Shown here piece by piece: positions 61,196 through 64,000 of a stretch of 64,000 nt of DNA. The position numbers and the translations under genes are program-made. The stretch covers positions 24,372,001 to 24,436,000 of the forward strand of contig JAFFJZ010000006.1 in the NCBI GenBank assembly GCA_018340375.1. Reading direction: 5' to 3'. The first letter of the stretch is position 1. Each line of letters starts with the position of its first letter. The stretch comes from Gonatopus flavifemur (Eukaryota; Arthropoda; Insecta; Hymenoptera; Dryinidae). Below the pieces are notes generated by a model. It had not been told where the DNA came from and made no database searches. It saw nothing but the letters and a program-made list of their open reading frames with translations.

Positions 61196-62855
61196 TTAAA
61201 GTTCATCGTGAGAGTCTTCTTCCGCGGCGGAAGTAGGGTCCAAGTTCGGATTGCACAATGCCGGAGTCGAGAATTCCATTTTATACTCGCAACGATTAGG
61301 CTCCGTCACGGATAACAATTTATTTTCCTTACCACAACTCAAATTTACAATAGTAGTACGGGCCGGGCCGTTCCAACAGGTTAAACCTCTATCGTACTTC
61401 ATTACGAAATATTTTCTATTCTTTGGTCCTACCCATTCGTGCCATTGGCCTAAGTTTATATCGCCACCGCCAGATTTGGATCTTTGAGTAGCTTTTCCGA
61501 ACAAACACAACGTGTAAACGTATTCCAAATTCGTGTGTTCGAAACATTCTCCGTCGAGAGGGGCGAATTCGTCTTCGGGACCGTAGTCTTGATTTAATTT
61601 ATTTTCCAACGTTCTTATTTCGGTGAGTAAATCGTTGACAGCTTTTTCTGCTTCTTGGAAGCGTTCGCGAGCGGCATTCGCTTCGTCGATCAACGATTGC
61701 GTTTCCTCGTCGTACTGAACTGGCGGTTCTTCTTGTTCTTCCTCGTGATCTTCGGCTTCGCCTGCTTCTTCCTCTTCTTCAGCTCCCTCTTCCTTACCCT
61801 CTTTAGGTGGATCTTCTGGAAGCTCAGGTGCTGTTTCCACTACTTTTTCTTCACTTTCGGCTGGTTTAAACATTCCTACAAAAGAATCAGGTGATTGACA
61901 TTTTTGTATTTAGATACAAAAGCTGGAAATGCAGTTTTGAAAATTTATTTATGAATTTACCTTGTTCCAGCATGACGAAAGGTTTGATGACCGGCCATGC
62001 AGTTTCTATGAACTCTTGAAGGGAAAGTTCTTTCTGATTATTCAAAAAGAACATAGCTTCCTCTTCCGACACAACTCCATCCCTGTTCTGATCAAAGGTG
62101 ACTTTGGTTTGTAATTCGCCGATGACAAGCGTTCCGCTATTGTCGGAGTCTAACATTTTGAAATAGGTTTCAGCTTCGGCCTGGTTATCTTCTTTGTCTT
62201 TAGAAGATTCTTCGCTGGGGCGTTCAGGCTCGGTAGTTTTATACTTCTCCAGTGCTAAACTTTCTCTCTCCTCCGCTTGCTTCCTGAGAATCTCTTTCTC
62301 GTTCTTAGAGAGTTCAGCTTCCTCGTAGTCTGCACGTAACTTGACTAATCGTATCTGGAATTCACTCTTCATTTGTTTACCTTGAGTTCTCATTTGCTCA
62401 CGTATTTGGTTTCCTTCCTTTTGCAAAGCGGCAGCCTTTTGAGCCTCTAACCTGGCTTCTTTACCCAGTTCGTGACAAATGTTTGGACATTGTTTTTTTG
62501 ACGCATACTCGTCACTGCCATCGCAACAATCGCAAATTCCATCGTTGACTCTGCCGGAGGGGATCAACATACCTTCATGACCGATGTTTTCGCAATAAAA
62601 CTTACCTCTCGAACAAGCGGAGGTGCCAGGCTCGTCCGAGCCATCGGCACAATCACAGTAATCATCATTTATGTACGAAAATGGGATAATTAAACTTCCA
62701 TCGAAGCACTCGAAGTCCTTATCACGGGGATATAATGATTTGTTTGTACTCGCCACCCCGCGTAGTCGTAACACTTGTGAACCGGCTACGTGGCTTGATT
62801 GATCAAAAACGGTAATGCCGATGAAAAGTATTATGTACACAAACCAATTATTCAT
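61196..62855 (-). CDS. PRKCSH: Glucosidase II beta subunit (PRKCSH/GCS2-beta, 524 aa, 2 exons)
   Basis: Exons on the minus strand are 62855-61961 and 61875-61196, joined across an 85-nt GT-AG intron in a Gly codon. The protein retains and directs the catalytic alpha subunit of ER glucosidase II, which trims glucose from N-glycans for the calnexin cycle. Features: a signal peptide (about 1-25, core FVYIILFIGITVF), two LDLa-like modules (about 49-117; YCDCADGSDE, ICDCCDGSDE), a Glu/Lys-rich coiled coil (about 130-205), two EF-hand loops (236-247, 255-266), an acidic run (about 319-350), a second helical stretch (355-393), and an MRH domain (about 407-507). The MRH domain has six Cys (409, 422, 465, 479, 494, 506) and the mannose-binding set Gln442, Arg471, Glu495, Tyr496. 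The chain ends HDEL for ER retention. The ATG at 62855 is preferred over an in-frame ATG at 62924 because the signal peptide follows it directly. Length is normal for the family. Confidence 0.96.
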
Positions 62856-64000
62856 CTTCCTAATTCTAAGTGACGATGAACACGTTTCTAGGAGGCGTTG
62901 CGTGAATGAAATATTATCACTCACGAAGAATTATACAAAATTTAAATGTACATAGATAGATATGCCTTGATTTCTCAAGATTTTAAACCTCACAGCAGAC
63001 TATTCAAGCCTATTTGTATGAAACATGTATAGATGCACAGTGCCATGATATAAAACAGTATAGCAGGCTAACTGTATATTTGTGCAAGTGATAGTAGAGG
63101 TGAGGTGCAAAAAGCCCGATTGATTTTCATTGGCTGGGAACTAGTAATTTCCGGTGAAATCACCAAATATTTCTAGCGATCGATCAACAACAGCCATTGC
63201 ACTCTACCATGTACTGTTTATTATTGACTGAAAACTGGTGATTTTTAATTGAATCGATCAATAACCCTAAACTCATACAGCACGCGAGTTCAGACAGATT
63301 TATAATGAATTCTTTTTGAACTCATATACGATTTTGATTGATCACTTCTCATAGAATGTTGTACATAGTTGACCGCTCTATAAGAAATGACCAATGAACA
63401 TCGTGTACGATCTCAGGAATTCCGAATCCTAGGGGAAACGAAGAGTATTGAAATATATGCGAGTCAAAGGGACCCGAAGTTGACAGAATGTTTCCTGGGA
63501 GTCCCTTATCAAATTGTATCAATTCACGTGACCAAGAAATACACAAACTTGAATAATTAAAATTCATTTATTATATATAAAATAGTTCCAATAGTTGAAA
63601 ATTTTTAACATGGACGTGTATGTGGGAATGACTTAACGAACTGATGTTACGAAATCTCGAAAATGAAATGAATTATTTGTAAATGATGAACCGACGCATT
63701 ACTGCATCCTTCGTCAAACTTAAACCTACACCCCTAAGAGGTATTTATCGTTTACATAAATCTGGTAGTGAGGATTCTTCCAAGATGTAGCATCAAACTT
63801 GAAATAAATAAAAAAAAATGTATGAAAAGAATCATTCAATTGGCACAATAATAATTTGTTTGCATCACTTCAACGAAGCATTCAACTTGTTCTTTTTTCT
63901 CGCAAAATCAAAATCCTACCACACCGTTTTTATTTATTCATCTTTTTGAATATTATACATTTCCTAATTCCATATAATAACATACATAAAATGCTTGTAG
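62856..64000. other. 5' flank of GCS2-beta and window edge
   Basis: The GCS2-beta promoter and 5' UTR lie here. An upstream in-frame ATG at 62924 would add 23 residues. I see no further gene and no clear core-promoter element. Confidence 0.35.

Overview
The window looks like AT-rich nuclear DNA of an insect. The coding exons carry animal-type proteins, are split by short GT-AG introns (about 60-120 bp within compact genes), and sit in long stretches of non-coding DNA full of small inverted-repeat elements. A hymenopteran is my best guess from composition and gene content, but nothing here proves the order.

Four protein-coding loci can be supported. (1) At 3272-3550 (+) are two exons that encode only the C-terminal tail of a protein whose other exons lie upstream of the window. 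The tail ends in a short hydrophobic segment like a GPI-attachment signal. (2) At 31255-33659 (+) is a complete eight-exon OTUD7/Cezanne-type deubiquitinase (555 aa) with its catalytic Cys and His and a C-terminal A20-type zinc finger. (3) At 51108-56573 (+) is a seven-exon, 883-residue, Ser-rich, mostly disordered protein. It has a basic N-terminal patch, an SHDSVF motif and a sequence resembling the capping-protein-interaction (CPI) motif, so I read it as a CRACD/KIAA1211-like actin regulator. (4) At 61196-62855 (-) is a complete two-exon glucosidase II beta subunit (524 aa) with signal peptide, two LDLa modules, EF-hands, an acidic stretch, an MRH domain and HDEL. Genes 3 and 4 converge on a 4.6-kb gene-free interval. 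The four loci do not look functionally linked.

The rest (3.6-31 kb, 33.7-51 kb, and both edges) holds no gene I can defend, but it is rich in small mobile elements. The clearest are: a 170-190-nt element present twice with 11-13-bp target-site duplications and a self-complementary 3' half (8.7 and 10.0 kb); a 616-bp hAT-type MITE with a perfect 8-bp duplication (46.1 kb); a foldback family ending in CACGGAGAAAAA (1.3, 7.2 and 38.4 kb); a hairpin element with roughly 99-bp arms (35.1-35.6 kb); and several TIR-bounded elements whose interiors are built from imperfect copies of one short word, a different word in each element, two of them nested (27.8 and 40.1 kb). These non-autonomous elements are the most unusual content of the window.
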